Shown piece by piece: positions 11,286-22,648 of a stretch of 64,000 nt of DNA. The stretch comes from Ceratodon purpureus (lineage: Eukaryota > Streptophyta > Bryopsida > Pseudoditrichales > Ditrichaceae). The DNA lies in NCBI GenBank assembly GCA_014871385.1, contig CM026429.1, forward strand, positions 1,090,554 to 1,154,553. Direction: 5' to 3'. Below the pieces are notes generated by a model. The model had not been told where the DNA came from, did no database searches, and worked only from the letters and a program-made list of their open reading frames with translations. The translations under genes and the position numbers were made by a program. Every line of letters begins with the position of its first letter. The first letter of the stretch is position 1.

Positions 11286-12236
11286 TGATCCGGTGCTACC
11301 GATCAGGATTCCATAATTACACCGGTGGTGCTAAGAAGAAGGTACACAGGTGTAACCGGGTGCAGCATATAGGTTACACCCGTGTATTTTAGCCAAATTC
11401 CGTGGTTATACCGGTGTACTCAAGTCAAAATCCGATGGTTACACCGGTGTATTCAAGCCAAATCCCATGGTTACACCGGTGTATTCCAGTCAATTCCCAT
11501 GGTTACACCCATGTTACTGAAAAGAATGTCGTGCTACACCGGTGCTACCGCAACAGGATTCTTTACTTACACCGGTGTTGCTAAGTGAAAGGTACACGAG
11601 TGTAACCGGGTGCAACATATTGGTTATACCTGTGTATTTTAGCCGAATTCCCTGGTTAAACCGGTGTACTCAAGTCAAATTCCATGGTCACACCGGTGTA
11701 TTGAAGTAAAATCCGATGGTTACACCGGTGTACTCCAGCCAAATCCCATGGTTACACCCGCGTTCATGACTAGAATCTCGTGGTACACCGGTGCCACCAC
11801 CAGAGGATTCCATAATTACATCGGTGTTGCTAAGCGAAAGGTACACGGGTGTAACCAGGTGTAGCATATTGGTTACCGCTGTGTGTATCAGTCAAATTCC
11901 ATGGTTACACCGGTTTATTCCAGCCTAAACCCATGGTCACACCCGTGTTAATGAGTAGAATCTCGTGGTACACCAGTGCGATTACAACAAGATTCCATAA
12001 TTACACCTTTGTTGCTAGGAGAATGTTACACGGGTGTAACCGGGTGCAGCATATTGGTTACACCAGTGCATATCAGCCGAATCACTTGGTTACACTAGTG
12101 TACTCAAGTCAAATGCCATGGTTACACCGGTGTATTCAGGTGAAATTCCATGGTTACACCAGGGTATATACGTCAATTACCATGGAAACACCAATTTTTA
12201 CTAAGTAGAATCTGGTGGTACACCGGTGCTACCGGA
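11286..12236. repeat. Satellite array, block 2
   Basis: Same ~32-bp monomers and higher-order order as block 1, including the GTACACGGGTGTAACCGGGT variant near each higher-order start. Confidence 0.93.
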
Positions 12237-12590
12237 CCTCCGTAAATTCAATTTTGGGCCCCTCCTAGACCATTTTTGGTGATTTAGAATTTAAAAATGA
12301 GGCATGCGGCCCGAAATTACTCATGGAGCATACTTCCATGAATTTAAAACTAAAAACCTAAAAACTAGGGGATGCATCAACCCTCCCCCCCAACCAAAAC
12401 CGTGAAATTTTCAATTCTGGGCCCACCCCCTAGACCATTTTTTGTGATTTTGAATTCAATAATGGGACCTACGGCCCCAAATTACTCTTGGAGCATACCT
12501 CCATAAATTTTAATCTAAGAACCTAAAAATTAGGGGGTTCATCAACCCACCCCCCCCCCTGCAAAGACGCTCGTGGGTGTAATTTCTGGT
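12237..12590. mobile_element. Non-autonomous element B, related to A, left end truncated
   Basis: Two internal ~165-185 bp units with GGGGCATGCGG/GGGACCTACGG and CTAAAAACCTAAAAACTAGG. The right end AAAGACGCTCGTGGGTGTAAT matches elements A and C; the left ATACACGAGCG terminus is missing. Confidence 0.6.
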
Positions 12591-12845
12591 CATCCGATGC
12601 TAGCCATCAGGATTCCAAAATTACACCAGTGGTGCTAAATGGAAGGTACACGGGTGTAACCGGGTGTATTATATTGGTTACACTGGCGTATCTTAGCCGA
12701 ATTCCATGGTGACACTGGTGTAACCACGGATAATCAGTCTAGTACACTGACTGGTGTAACGGAGTAGAAGTCCGTGGCTACACTGGGGAAATTTGGCGAA
12801 ACCTTTTGGCTACACCGATGTAACCCATTGTAATTCCATGGGTTG
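12591..12845. repeat. Satellite array, block 3, short and diverged
   Basis: Diverged monomers. Contains AATCAGTCTAGTACACT (about 12732-12749), the empty site for the Stowaway-like MITE at 21997-22216. Confidence 0.85.
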
Positions 12846-13155
12846 AATTCCCTGTTTGTACTATATACTGAATAGGTGAATTAGTGTTGGAAACAATAAA
12901 CGGAAACACGGTTCTACACAGACAGTCGGACGGGGGGGGGGCTGGTCCGCCAATGCGGACTGGGCGATGCGGACAGGGCGGACGGGGCGGGCTGGTCCTC
13001 CAATGCGGACTAGGCGGACAGGTCGGACTGGGCGATGCGGATGGGGCGGACACGCGGATTGGTTGAACGGGGCGGAAAACCGTGGTGACCTCTACACCAA
13101 TTTGAATAAATAATAAACAATAGTTGTCGAGAACGAAGGATTAAAGAAACGACCT
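12846..13155. repeat. Insertion of GC-rich minisatellite segment within the satellite
   Basis: Framed by TTAGTGTTGGAAACAATAA and AAACCGTGGTGACCT, as at 8190-9010. The interior is a GGACGGGGCGG-type array with GGGCTGGTCCGCCAATGCGG units. Confidence 0.7.
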
Positions 13156-14350
13156 CACTCAATTGTTTAAGTCAAATCCCGTGGTTACACCTGTGTTACT
13201 GACTAGAATGTCGTGGTACACCGGTGCGACCACCAAAGGATTCCATAGTTACACCGGTGTTGTTACGAGGAAGGTACACGGGTGTAACCGGGTGTATTGT
13301 ATTGGTTATACTGGTGTATCTATTGTTAGCAGAATTCCATGGTTACACCGGTGTATCCAAGTAAAAACCCTTGGTTACACCGGTGTACTCAAGTCAAATT
13401 CCATGATAACACCGGTGTGTTGAAGTCAAATTCTATGGTTACACCGGTGTATCCAAGTCAAATTTCATGGTTACACCGGTGTATTCAAGCCGAATTCATG
13501 GTTACAGTGGTGTATCTTAGCAGAGTTCTATGGTTACACCATTCTATCCAAGTCAAATCCGATGGTTACACTGTTGTGCTCAATTCAAATTTCATGGTAA
13601 CACCGGTGTATTAAAGCCGAATTCATGGTTACACCGGTGTTCTGAAGTCAAATTCCATGACAACACCAGTGTATTCAAGTCAAATTCCATGGTTACACCG
13701 GTGTATCCTGGTCAAATCACATGGTTACACCGGTGTATTCTGGTCAAATCACATGGTTACACCGGTGTATTCTACCTACATTCCGTTATCTCACCGGTGT
13801 ATTATATTGGAATTCCATGGTTACACCGGTGTGTTCATATAAAATTCCATGGTAACACCGGTGTATTTAAGCCGAATTCATAGTTACACCGGTGTATTCC
13901 AGTCAATTCCCATAGTTACACCCGTGTTATTGAGTAGAATGTCGTGGTACACCGGTGCTACCCAGCAAGAATCCATAATTACACCGTATTGCTAAGTAGA
14001 AGGTACACGAGTGTAACCGGGTGTATTATATTGGTTACACCGGCGTTGCAATCGAGTAAGTAGGCGGAATTCCATGGTGACACCGGTGTAACGGAGGAAA
14101 ATCTTGTAGTTACATATTGGTTACACTGGCGTTGCAATCGAGTAAGTAGGCGGAATTCCATGGTTACACCGGTGTAACGGAGCAGAATCTTGTAGTTACG
14201 TGGGTGTTACGGAGTGCAAAATATTGGTTACAACAGTGTATTTGGGCCAAATTCCATGGTTACGCGGGATAATTCCAGTGAAATTCGATGGTTACAGAGG
14301 TGTAACCGTGCCGAATTACATGGTAACACCGGTGTAACCAAGCCAACTTC
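13156..14350. repeat. Satellite array, block 4
   Basis: The most regular stretch (13330-13870), with monomers ending ATGGTTACACCGGTGTAT. It ends with a local duplication around GTTGCAATCGAGTAAGTAGG (14044 and 14125). Confidence 0.94.
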
Positions 14351-15249
14351 TGAAAACACAAATGTAATTGAATGGAAGATTCAAAAATTCTAAAAAAAAT
14401 ATAACCATACCTGGAATTTCCACTAGGTGAATAAAAATTACAGATTAACATAAGGGTCGGACTGATATCTGCGGACGAGGGTCAGATAGGGCGGACGGGG
14501 CTTGCGGACGACAGGGGGTCGGACGGGCCGTGCGGATGATTGAGTGGGGGTCGGACGGATTCCAACACATTTTTGCATGGATCATTTTACACTAATTGCA
14601 CAGGCTATGAGATTCGGAGCGAAACTCACATATTTGTAATGCCTGACCAGTCGATAAGCTTGCATGTGGGATTAATTTTGTGATTCTCTTTTAGAAGCAG
14701 TGAGGGTCGATTCTATCAGGATGTAGAATTTTAGTGTCATGCTCTTGATCTGTACAAAGTCGATTGTTACAAAAGTCTATCAGGATGGATATGAGTTCTC
14801 TCATTAGGGTGTGGTATCTCGTGTACTCAGTTGTGTTAATCTCTTGGACATCAAATTGGATGATTGTATCTTATATTGTGCATTCAAAGACAGGAAGTGA
14901 AGAAATTCAAGAATTGAGATGAGTGCCTGCCGAACGTGATGTGTTGAAGCTCCCGTGGGCTGTTCTTCTCTGGATGATTGGAACAAGGCGGCCACTGTCA
15001 GCTTCATGGGCATTCTAGTGTGTCACCTGCACTTATCCTACTGTTTCAAGTTAATGCATTCGATCTACCCGATTACCAATTTTACAAGGGGAGCCTTCAA
15101 AAGTGTGAAAAAAAATCTTCACGATGCCCAAAACCCCAGAAACCGCTAAAAATGCAAAAACAGAGTAACGACCAGAAGGTGTGACCGAAAAACTAAAATT
15201 TGACTCGGTTGGAATCAGCAGTTGAGCCTTATATCAATGGAAAGATCAT
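14351..15249. other. Mostly featureless stretch
   Basis: Short GC-rich minisatellite (14455-14560) followed by AT-moderate sequence with only short frames; nothing with a recognisable domain or convincing splice structure. Confidence 0.5.
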
Positions 15250-15560
15250 GAAAAAGCGCACGCAATGGAGCCAAGAAATGTGAGAATTGGGCAAGACTTG
15301 CAGGAGATATGGGTCGCCGAAGTTTGCCGCAGCGCTCGAAAACAGCGTCAAACAATGGGCTGTAGAAATCGATTGGTGAGGAATTCGGGGACGGCGATTA
15401 CATATTTGGAATCAGCGCGCAAAATGAGTCAAGATAGACTCAAGAAATGCCCCAATCGGGCAAGATTTCCGTGATTTACATGCATTCGTGACACAGGTGA
15501 CTCCCTTTGTAAAACAGGTGTGTCCAAATAACACGAATGCACTGCATTCCGGGACCGTAT
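15250..15560 (+). repeat. Dispersed repeat, copy 1 of a retroelement-like module (partner at 25650-25980)
   Basis: Shares ATGGAGCCAAGAAAT, GGGCTGTAGAAATCGATTGG and GTGTGTCCAAA with 25650-25980. Both copies read as short broken frames. Likely an old non-coding or degraded retroelement segment. Confidence 0.6.
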
Positions 15561-16033
15561 AGCTATAGGGTTTGGGATGGAGGACATACTCCTCTAAACC
15601 CTAAACCTTGGCTGCTTTTAAAATACCACCAAAACACTTTCGTGAGCAAGCCCAAAGCCTCCTTTCACATGCTTTCAATGCCATGATTAAGCATCAGCAA
15701 CATCAGGAATTTCGCTTTTATTCAGATTGAGATTAACCTACCTCAATCAACTTTTAATAGAGTCCAATACTACCACTAAGTACTGCGTTACATCCCAGAT
15801 GATCACATGCCGCATTGCAATAAATACAACCGGTGTTGTTTAAGGAATTAACCCTGTTACATTGATTAATTTGCAATGCTTGTTTGACTGCTTCTGTCAA
15901 GCTACCAAGCAGTTCAATGTAGGTTGTTACCCCAGTAATACCAGTAAGATCATCCCCGAAGAAATTTATTTAACAGACAAATCCTTAGGAGGACAAATCT
16001 TTCCATTCATAACCCTAAGCCCGAAAGCATCCT
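15561..16033. other. No gene seen; telomere-like AAACCCTAAACC at 15594-15605
   Basis: Intergenic-looking sequence with one AAACCCTAAACC motif. It may hold the 3' untranslated region of the minus-strand candidate that follows. Confidence 0.4.
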
Positions 16034-16190
16034 TCAGATCAGTCTTTGCAATTCATCGGCGTTAGTTGCCCTCCAAGTTAGGGTCGACAAACCTGAAGCA
16101 ATCCCGGTGGTAGATAGATAGATAAGAACTCCAATCGTCAAAATGAAGATTGGCGTGAATACAGTGTCTGTTCGTAATGTCTTTACCTCA
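16034..16190 (-). CDS. Possible last exon of a small membrane protein, family not recognised
   Basis: On the minus strand a pyrimidine-rich tract ending in CATTGAG precedes about 50 codons that read VKTLRTDTVFTPIFILTIGV and on through a single hydrophobic helix (about FTPIFILTIGVLIYLSTTGI) to a TGA at 16034. A CT-rich leader with an ATG and a GTGAGT donor lies at about 16800-16930 on the same strand and could be the 5' end, but the exons between do not join cleanly in phase. It may be a genuine small gene or a remnant. Confidence 0.3.
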
Positions 16191-16259
16191 ATGGCCACAG
16201 GACAAAGAGGGAAAGGAACAAAAACTACTAACCCCTTTCGAGAATAGACACTAAACATA

Positions 16260-17159
16260 ACGGAAATATGGAACTAAACTACACTAGAGGTGGTACCAGA
16301 ACCGGTGGACCCCTTTGCCTTGAATGTGGAACCTAACTTTGTGAGTCCGCAAGGGAGAATAACAAAGGAGCTGCTGGCAAGCACATCCGATTTCAAACTC
16401 AACAAACTTTTAAACCCTTCATAATCTCTAGCTAGCTTCCTCCGCAAATGTCATAAAACATGTCGAAACTCAGCAGATGAGAACATCACCAGTAAACCGA
16501 GCAACTACATTTGAATTTCTCATCTCAGGCTTTAGCATCAACAACATCAAAGATCAACTACAACTGGCAACAGAAACAAGCGATCAAAGCAAATCCTGGC
16601 ATAATGAGAAGCTCGCTTCAGGCAAAAGCTCCATCAATTTTCAAAGACAACGAAAACATTTCACTAGGAAATTAATTTAAAACCTGACAACTTGACCCGC
16701 TCTCACGCTATAAGAACCAAAAACATGCATCAAGCATTCGGACACAATTAACCCCAGGAAGTGACGCCAGATCGAGACTAGAAACTGAAAACGCAATTAG
16801 AGATTGACTATTCCACTCACCGTAAAACATGCTGTTCAGTTAACGTACTCCCAAGCGTCAAAACGAAGCCTCCATATGGCCATCGACAAACAAAGAGCTG
16901 ATGCAATGCAGCAAGAGAGAGAGACGGAGATCGATGCAATTGAGGCGCATTGATCTGCATGTATTAACCCCTAAAGGCCCAAGGGGTTTGAAGAAAACTT
17001 AGATGTGTTATAAAATATGCATTTCGTACTTCTTATGAAGTTTTGCCCCAAAGACAATATGAAGACCTTAATGCTTAAATTAGATCGATACGGTTGAATT
17101 TCCTAAATAGTAAATATTTATTTTATGATGAATTAAAAAGACTAGTACTTTGAAAATCA
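16260..17159. other. Stretch without a supportable gene
   Basis: Possible 5' exon and CT-rich leader of the minus-strand candidate near 16800-16930. The part after 16990 resembles 37860-37960 (dispersed repeat). AT-rich beyond 17040. Confidence 0.35.
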
Positions 17160-17221
17160 ATATAAAATGCACTTTCTAAGAGAAGATTTATTATGTCTTA
17201 TTTTATAAATCATTTCCACGG

Positions 17222-17253
17222 CTTTAGGGTTTAGGGTTTTTAGGGTTTAGGGA
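17222..17253 (+). repeat. Interstitial plant-type telomere repeat
   Basis: Contains TTTAGGGTTTAGGG, a one-base variant, then TTTAGGG again, the Arabidopsis-type heptamer. Shorter relatives lie at 15594, 19567, 19924, 21511, 22428 and 22688. Confidence 0.8.
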
Positions 17254-17606
17254 AAAGGATTTATAATATTATATGACTAAATCACTTATGATTGTGATGA
17301 TATATAGTTCATCGGAAAGTAAATATTGAGAGCCTTGAGAATATGTATTGTACATATCAAAATTGTTCATCTATAATGAGATATGACATATATAATTTAA
17401 GTGTAAAATAAGACGCAGGGGTGTGACGACAAGAAGGTCATTTTCAATTTTAAGACATATGATAAATTTCATCATGAACATAATAAAATAAATTCATAAT
17501 AAGGGCATAATCAATGCGTAGTTATAGGATTCTATCTATTACAAAATTTGATTCTAGATGACAAGGGGATTTGTATATTCTAGTGTGAGCAAGTCGTCAA
17601 CTCCAA

Positions 17607-17731
17607 CACTAGGCGGAAAACCATGGCCTCTTGAACCAAAGTTTTTGGTCAAGTTGGTCACAAGTGACCAACGAGTGACCGACTTGACCCAAAAACTTTG
17701 GTCAAAAAGGCCATCATGGTTTCCACTAGTG
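17607..17731. mobile_element. CACTA-type MITE, 125 bp, TSD CAA
   Basis: Starts CACTAGGCGGAAAACC and ends in TTTCCACTAGTG; the two halves are inverted over most of their length (TTGACCAAAACTTTGGTC-type stem). Flanked by CAA at 17604-17606 and 17732-17734. The paralogous unit has the unoccupied site CTCCAACTGCCC near 18365, which confirms the borders and the 3-bp duplication. Confidence 0.9.
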
Positions 17732-17884
17732 CAACTGCCCATTCAACATGTCACGTAGATTTACATGTCATTGAGCTGAAGCCTAACCGCTCTCATCTTC
17801 CCATTTAATAAGAGCAATTCCTCAAGCTCGTCCATTTTTCTACAGTGACAGTTTTCGTTACAGAATTTGGAGGTGAGAGCAGCA

Positions 17885-17926
17885 ATGGCGCATATGCAGT
17901 CTGACCTGAAGAGCTGGAGAGCTTAG
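17885..17926 (+). pseudogene. SINA-like first-exon fragment with early stop
   Basis: Reads MAHMQSDLKSWRA then TAG. The same start MAH(S/L)QSDLKS opens the SINA-like loci at 34119 and 18514. The rest of the exon is cut by a hAT MITE end (CCCGAGGAGGCAAC) at 17965. Confidence 0.6.
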
Positions 17927-17964
17927 TACCCTTTCGAAATCTTTAGAGTGGCAAGAGAGAAAGG

Positions 17965-18340
17965 CCCGAGGAGGCAACTCCCACTTATTATGAGAAGCTC
18001 TATTTATTATGTCTTATCTTACAAAATACTATGACTAAATCACTTATGATTGTGATGATATATAGTTCATCGGAAAGGAAATATTGAGAGCCTTGAAAAT
18101 ATGTATTGTACATATCAAAAATGTTCATCTATAATGAGATATGACATATATAATAAGTGTAAAATAAGATGTTTTACTACGCAGGGGTGTGACGACAAGA
18201 AGGTCATTCAGTTTTAAGACATATTATACATTTTATTACGAACATAATAAAATAAAGTCATAATAAGGGCATGATCAATGCATAGTTATAGGATTCTACC
18301 TATTACAAAATTTGATTCTGGATGACAAGGGGATTTGATA
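17965..18340. mobile_element. Truncated hAT MITE, inverted relative to the 34 kb and 36 kb copies
   Basis: Left terminus CCCGAGGAGGCAACTCCCAC and the body match the reverse complement of 34290-34746. The other terminus is missing beyond about 18330. Confidence 0.75.
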
Positions 18341-18513
18341 TTCTAGTGTGAGCAAGCCGTCAACTCCAACTGCCCATTCAACATGTCACCTAGATTTACA
18401 TGTCGTTGAGCCGAAGCCTGACCGCTCTTCCATTTAATAAGAGCAATTCCTCAAGATCGTCCATTTTCTACAGTGACGGATTTCGTTACAGAATTTTGGA
18501 GGTGAGAGCAGCA

Positions 18514-18600
18514 ATGGCGCACTTGCAGTCTGACCTGAAGAGTTGGAGAGCTAGTAAAACTCTTTCGAAATCTTTAGAGTGGCCGAGAGACAGGCGGGGC
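18514..18600 (+). pseudogene. Second SINA-like first-exon fragment
   Basis: Reads MAHLQSDLKSWRASKTL and then loses similarity as satellite sequence begins at about 18600. No RING residues remain. Confidence 0.5.
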
Positions 18601-20690
18601 ACAATCTTGTGGTTACATGGGTGTAACCGAGTGCAATATCTTGGTTACACCGTTGTATTCCACCCAAATTCCATGCTAACACCGGTGCATTCCTGTGAAA
18701 TTCGATGGTAACACAGGTGTAACCAAGCCAAATTCCATGATAACACACTAGAAGGAGAAGCGTCGTTTCTGATCCGATCAGAAGCGTCAGTGGTTGAAAT
18801 CGATCGGTCACAATAGACAAGAACTGGGTCCCGCTCCAGCCAAATGGCAACCAAACGCGAACACAAAAAAACGTCAAGGTGCCGTGAAAGTAGGAATCAA
18901 ATGCGACGGTTCTGCTACTAGTGACACCTGCGTAACCAAGCCAAATTCTATCATGTAACACCAATGTAATTGAATAGAGTCTCTTGGGTATAGTGGTGTA
19001 ACCCGGAAGCTCTCCACGGTCATCGATCGTAGAGTAGCTGACTGATATCTCCAGGTTACACTCGTGTGACCTTGCGGAATTCCATGGTTACACCAATGTA
19101 ACCGAGCAGACTCTTGTAGTTACATGGGTGTAACCGAGTGCAATATCTTCGTTTGTACACTGCTGCATTCAAGCCAAATTCCATGGTTGCACCGGGTGTA
19201 TTCCGGTGAAAATGTGATGGGTACACCGGTGTAACCAAGCCAAATCTTATGAACACACTGGTGTAACGAAGCCAATTTCTATGGTTACACCAATGTAACT
19301 GAGTAGAATCTCGTGGCTACACCGGTGCTACATGACAGGCTTCCATGGTAACACCAGTGTTGATGAGTGGAATCTCCTAGTTACACTCGTGTGACCTTGC
19401 GGAATTCCATGGTTACATCGCTGTGACCAAGCAGAATCTTCCAGTTACGATGGTGTAGCTGATTGGTATCTCCTGGTAACACTCGTATGACTTCGCAGAA
19501 TTCCATGGTTAAACCGGTGTAACCAAGGAGAATCTTGTAGTTTCCCGGGTGTAACCAAGTGAAATATAAACCCTAAACCTGTGTATTCCAGCCTAAATCC
19601 ATGGGTGCACCAGTGTATTCGAGTGAAATTCGATGGTAACACCGGGTGTAACCAAGGCAGATTCCATGATAACACCACTGTAACCAAACCAAATTCCGTG
19701 ATAACACCGGTGTAACCGAGCCAAATTCCGTGATAACTCCAAAGTAGGTCGACAGAGTCTCCTGGGTATACACGTGTAACCCGGAAGCACTGCAGGATTA
19801 CGATAGTGTAGCTGAGTGGTATCTCCTGGTAACACTTGTATGACCTTGCAGAATTCCATGGAATACACCGGTGTAACCAAGCAGAATCTTGTAGTTTCCT
19901 GGGTGTAACCGACTGAAATATAAACCCTAAACCGCTGTATTCCAGTCAAAATCCATGGGTGCACCAGTGTATTCTAGTAAGATTCGATGGTTACACCGGT
20001 GTAACAAAAGCCAAGTTCCATGACAAATTTTATGATGACACCTGTGTAACCTGAATGGAGTTTCATGGGTTTATCGGTGTAACCGGGAAGCACTTGATCG
20101 TTATGGTAGTGTTGACAAGTTGAATCTTTCGATTGCAATCGAGCAATCAGGCGAAATTTCATGTGTTGCACTGATATAACCAAGCAGAATCTTGTAGTTA
20201 CATGGGTGTGACCGAGTGCAATATCTTGGTTAGAACGGTGTATTTGAGCCGAATTCCATGGTTACACGGGTGTATTCCAATAAGATTCGATGGTTACACC
20301 AGTGTAACCTTGCCGAATTTCATGATAACACCGGTATAACCAAGCCAATTACTGAAAACACCAATGTAAATTGAATAGAATCTCATGGGTATACTGGTGT
20401 AACCCGGAAGCACTCCATGGTTATAGTAGTGTTGACAAGTCGAATCTTTAGGTTGGAATCGAGTGATTAGGCGGAATTCCATGGTTACACTTGTGTAACC
20501 AAGCGGAATCTTGAAGTTACACGGGTGCAACCGAGTGCAATATCTTGGTTACAACGGTGTATTCCACCCAAATGCCATGGTTACACCGGTGTATTCAGGT
20601 GAAATTCCATGGTTACACAAGGGTATACACGTCAAATACCATGGAAACACCAATTTTCACTGAATAGAATCTGGTGCTACACCGGTGCTA
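18600..20690. repeat. Satellite array, block 5, more diverged; mostly the inverse orientation
   Basis: Monomers here read mainly ACACCGGTGTAACCAAGCC plus AAATTCCATG. Two monomers have AAACCCTAAACC in place of the usual palindrome half (19567 and 19924). Confidence 0.9.
18746..18923. mobile_element. CACTA-type MITE, 178 bp, TSD ACA
   Basis: Left end CACTAGAAGGAGAAGCGTCG; right end reverse complement CACTAGTAGCAGAACCGTCG, so about 26-bp inverted ends. ACA flanks at 18743-18745 and 18924-18926. Removing the element and one ACA restores an ordinary satellite monomer (GATAACACCTGCGTAACC). Confidence 0.9.
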
Positions 20691-21106
20691 CCGGACCCTC
20701 CGTATTTTGGATACACGAGCGTTTACAGGAGCCACCCCGACTAATGGGCTTTTTTCTTCCAAAACCCCGATATTCTTCAATTTTGGGCCCCCCCTAGATC
20801 GGTTTTGGTGATTTTGAATTTTGAAATGGGGCCTGCGGCCCGAAATTACCCTTGGAGCATCACCTCCATGAATTTTAAAACCAAAAACCCAAAAACTAGG
20901 GGATTCATCAACCCTCCCCCCCCCCACCAAAACCCTGAAAGTTGGGGCCCCCCCCCTAGACCATTCTTGGTGATTTTGAATTTTGAAATGGGGCCTGCGG
21001 TCCGAAATTACTCTTGGAGCATACCTCCATGGATTTTAAACTAAAAACCTAAAAACTAGGGGGTTCATCAACCCTTCCCCCTCGAGAAACGCTCGTGGGT
21101 GTAATT
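20691..21106. mobile_element. Non-autonomous element C, best-preserved relative of A
   Basis: Left TTTTGGATACACGAGCGTTT (about 20705-20724), right AAACGCTCGTGGGTGTAATT (21088 on), two ~185-bp internal units with GGGGCCTGCGG(C/T)CCGAAATTA. CCGGTGCTACC is present on both sides as in element A, so A and C share an insertion site and probably spread with the satellite. Confidence 0.7.
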
Positions 21107-21713
21107 TCCAGTGATCCGGTGCTACCCACAAGGATTCCATAATTACACCGGTGTTGCTAAGTGGAAGGTACACGGGTGTAACCGGGTGCAGCATATTGGT
21201 TACACCGGTGTATATTAGCCGAATTCCCTGGTTACACCGGTGTACTCAAGTCAAATTCCACGGTTAAACCGCTGTATTGAAGTAAAATCCGATGGTTACA
21301 CCGGGTGTATTCCAGTCAATTCCCATGGTTACACCCGTGTTACTGAGTAGAATGTTGTGCTTCACCGGTGCTACCGCAACAGGATTCCTTACTTACACCG
21401 GTGTTGCTAAGTGGCGGGTACACGGGTGTAACCGGGAACAACATATTGGTTACACCTGTGTATTTTAGCCGAATTCCATGGTCACACTGGTGTATTGAAG
21501 TAGAATACTAAAACCCTAAATTGGTGTATTCCAGCCGAATCCCATGGTTACACCCGTGTTACTGACTAGAATCTCGTGGAACACCGGTGCGACCACCACA
21601 GAATTCCATAATTACACCGGTGTTGTTAGGGGGAAGGTACACGGGTGTAACCGGGTGTATTATATTGGTTACACGGGTGTATCTTAGCCAAATTCCATGG
21701 TGGCACTAATGGT
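21107..21713. repeat. Satellite array, block 6
   Basis: Same monomers and higher-order pattern as block 1 (GTACACGGGTGTAACCGGG variants). Confidence 0.92.
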
Positions 21714-21965
21714 TCGTAGCAGCTACCAAGAGGATGAAAAAGTGCCACCCCATCCTCCCTCCCATCCCTGGAATTTTCAATTTAGACCCCCCAGGGCCAT
21801 TTTTGATGATTTTGAATTAAAAAATGGGGCCTTCGTCCCCATATTACTTTAGAAGTACACTCCATGACAATTTTAATCAACACATTATAAACTAGGGGGC
21901 TCCTTTACCCCTCCCCCAAGAAACGCTCATCCTCATCTTCATCCTCTTGGTAGCTTCCATGAACG
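21714..21965. mobile_element. Non-autonomous element D with inverted ends GCTACCAAGAGGATGA
   Basis: GCTACCAAGAGGATGA at 21722-21737 is matched by TCATCCTCTTGGTAGC at 21939-21954. The interior is a single diverged ~185-bp unit of the A/B/C family. Confidence 0.65.
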
Positions 21966-21996
21966 CTTAGGCGTGTAACCACGGAGAATCAGTCTA

Positions 21997-22216
21997 TGGT
22001 TGAGGCACCTAAAACCACCAGCGCACCCAATTCCACCAACATCTATTGATGGCCTACACTATGGGATGAGAATGTTCCCATGGAGCTCATGTGTTAACTT
22101 TTTATATGTAAAACGCTAAGTCATGTACCCTTGGATAACATTCTTATTATAAAATGACTCTCCAGTGTAAATTCTGGTGGAATTGGGTGCGCTGGTGGTT
22201 TTGGGTGCCTCAACCA
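21997..22216. mobile_element. Stowaway-like (Tc1/mariner-type) MITE copy 1, 220 bp, TSD TA
   Basis: Ends TGGTTGAGGCACC(T/C)AAAACC, inverted for about 41 bp with one mismatch before AT-rich sequence. TA at 21995-21996 and 22217-22218. The unoccupied site AATCAGTC-TA-GTACACT occurs at about 12740. No coding capacity. Confidence 0.92.
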
Positions 22217-22513
22217 TAGTACACTATCTCGCCAAAATTGCGAACGCGCCCCCAAAACCAGGGCCGCATTTTCATGCGGGCAAAGCAGTCGTGGTGGTAG
22301 CGAGGTTGTGACGCTATCGGTTACCCTAAACCTGCCGCTCATGCAAGTGGCGAAGTAGTTGCTGCACTTGCGCAACCTGATCCGTTCCATGAACAACCAT
22401 CTTGTCTTCGTCCGTCTCCAGGACTGGGTTTAGGGTTTTAGATACAAAGGACGCTCGGCCGCTACCTAGCTAATGCCCTTGACCCAGATTCCTATGCAGC
22501 ACCCCGAGTCAAA

Positions 22514-22648
22514 ATATCAGCAATCCGATACTCTTTCGTGAGTATGTCGAGTGCGAACATCATTGCATGGGACCATGCAAACACCAGCACAGGATGCATT
22601 GGTGTTTGCACTCGACATACTCACGAAAGAGTATCGTATTGCTGATAT
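22514..22648. repeat. Long near-perfect inverted repeat (55-bp arms, 25-bp loop)
   Basis: Left arm 22514-22568 begins ATATCAGCAATCCGATACTC; right arm 22594-22648 is its reverse complement with four mismatches. Loop 22569-22593. It could be a foldback MITE or a microRNA-precursor-like hairpin; no clear target duplication was found. Confidence 0.85.

Larger units (their letters stand above)
17160..18600 (+). repeat. Tandem duplication (~760-bp unit) of a truncated hAT MITE plus SINA 5' exon
   Basis: CACTTATGATTGTGATGATA at about 17283 recurs about 760 bp downstream, with the same order: MITE body, GACAAGGGGATTTG, CATTCAACATGTCAC, AAGAGCAATTCCTCAAG and the SINA first exon. Both units diverge from full-length MITEs at the same base after TTTGATTCT, so truncation preceded duplication. 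Confidence 0.75.

Noticed and set aside
9242-13883. Many overlapping frames reading VTPVYSSQIPWLHRC-type peptides
   Set aside because: They are translations of the ~32-bp satellite; frames change with each monomer indel and have no start context, introns or domain.
9067-14350. CRISPR-like array: short palindromic repeats at regular spacing
   Set aside because: Spacers are themselves repeated, no cas genes, and the DNA is a plant nuclear satellite.
16480-16930. SYS1-like gene start (MFYG) on the minus strand
   Set aside because: The four residues match, but no sequence for the next conserved residues occurs on that strand.
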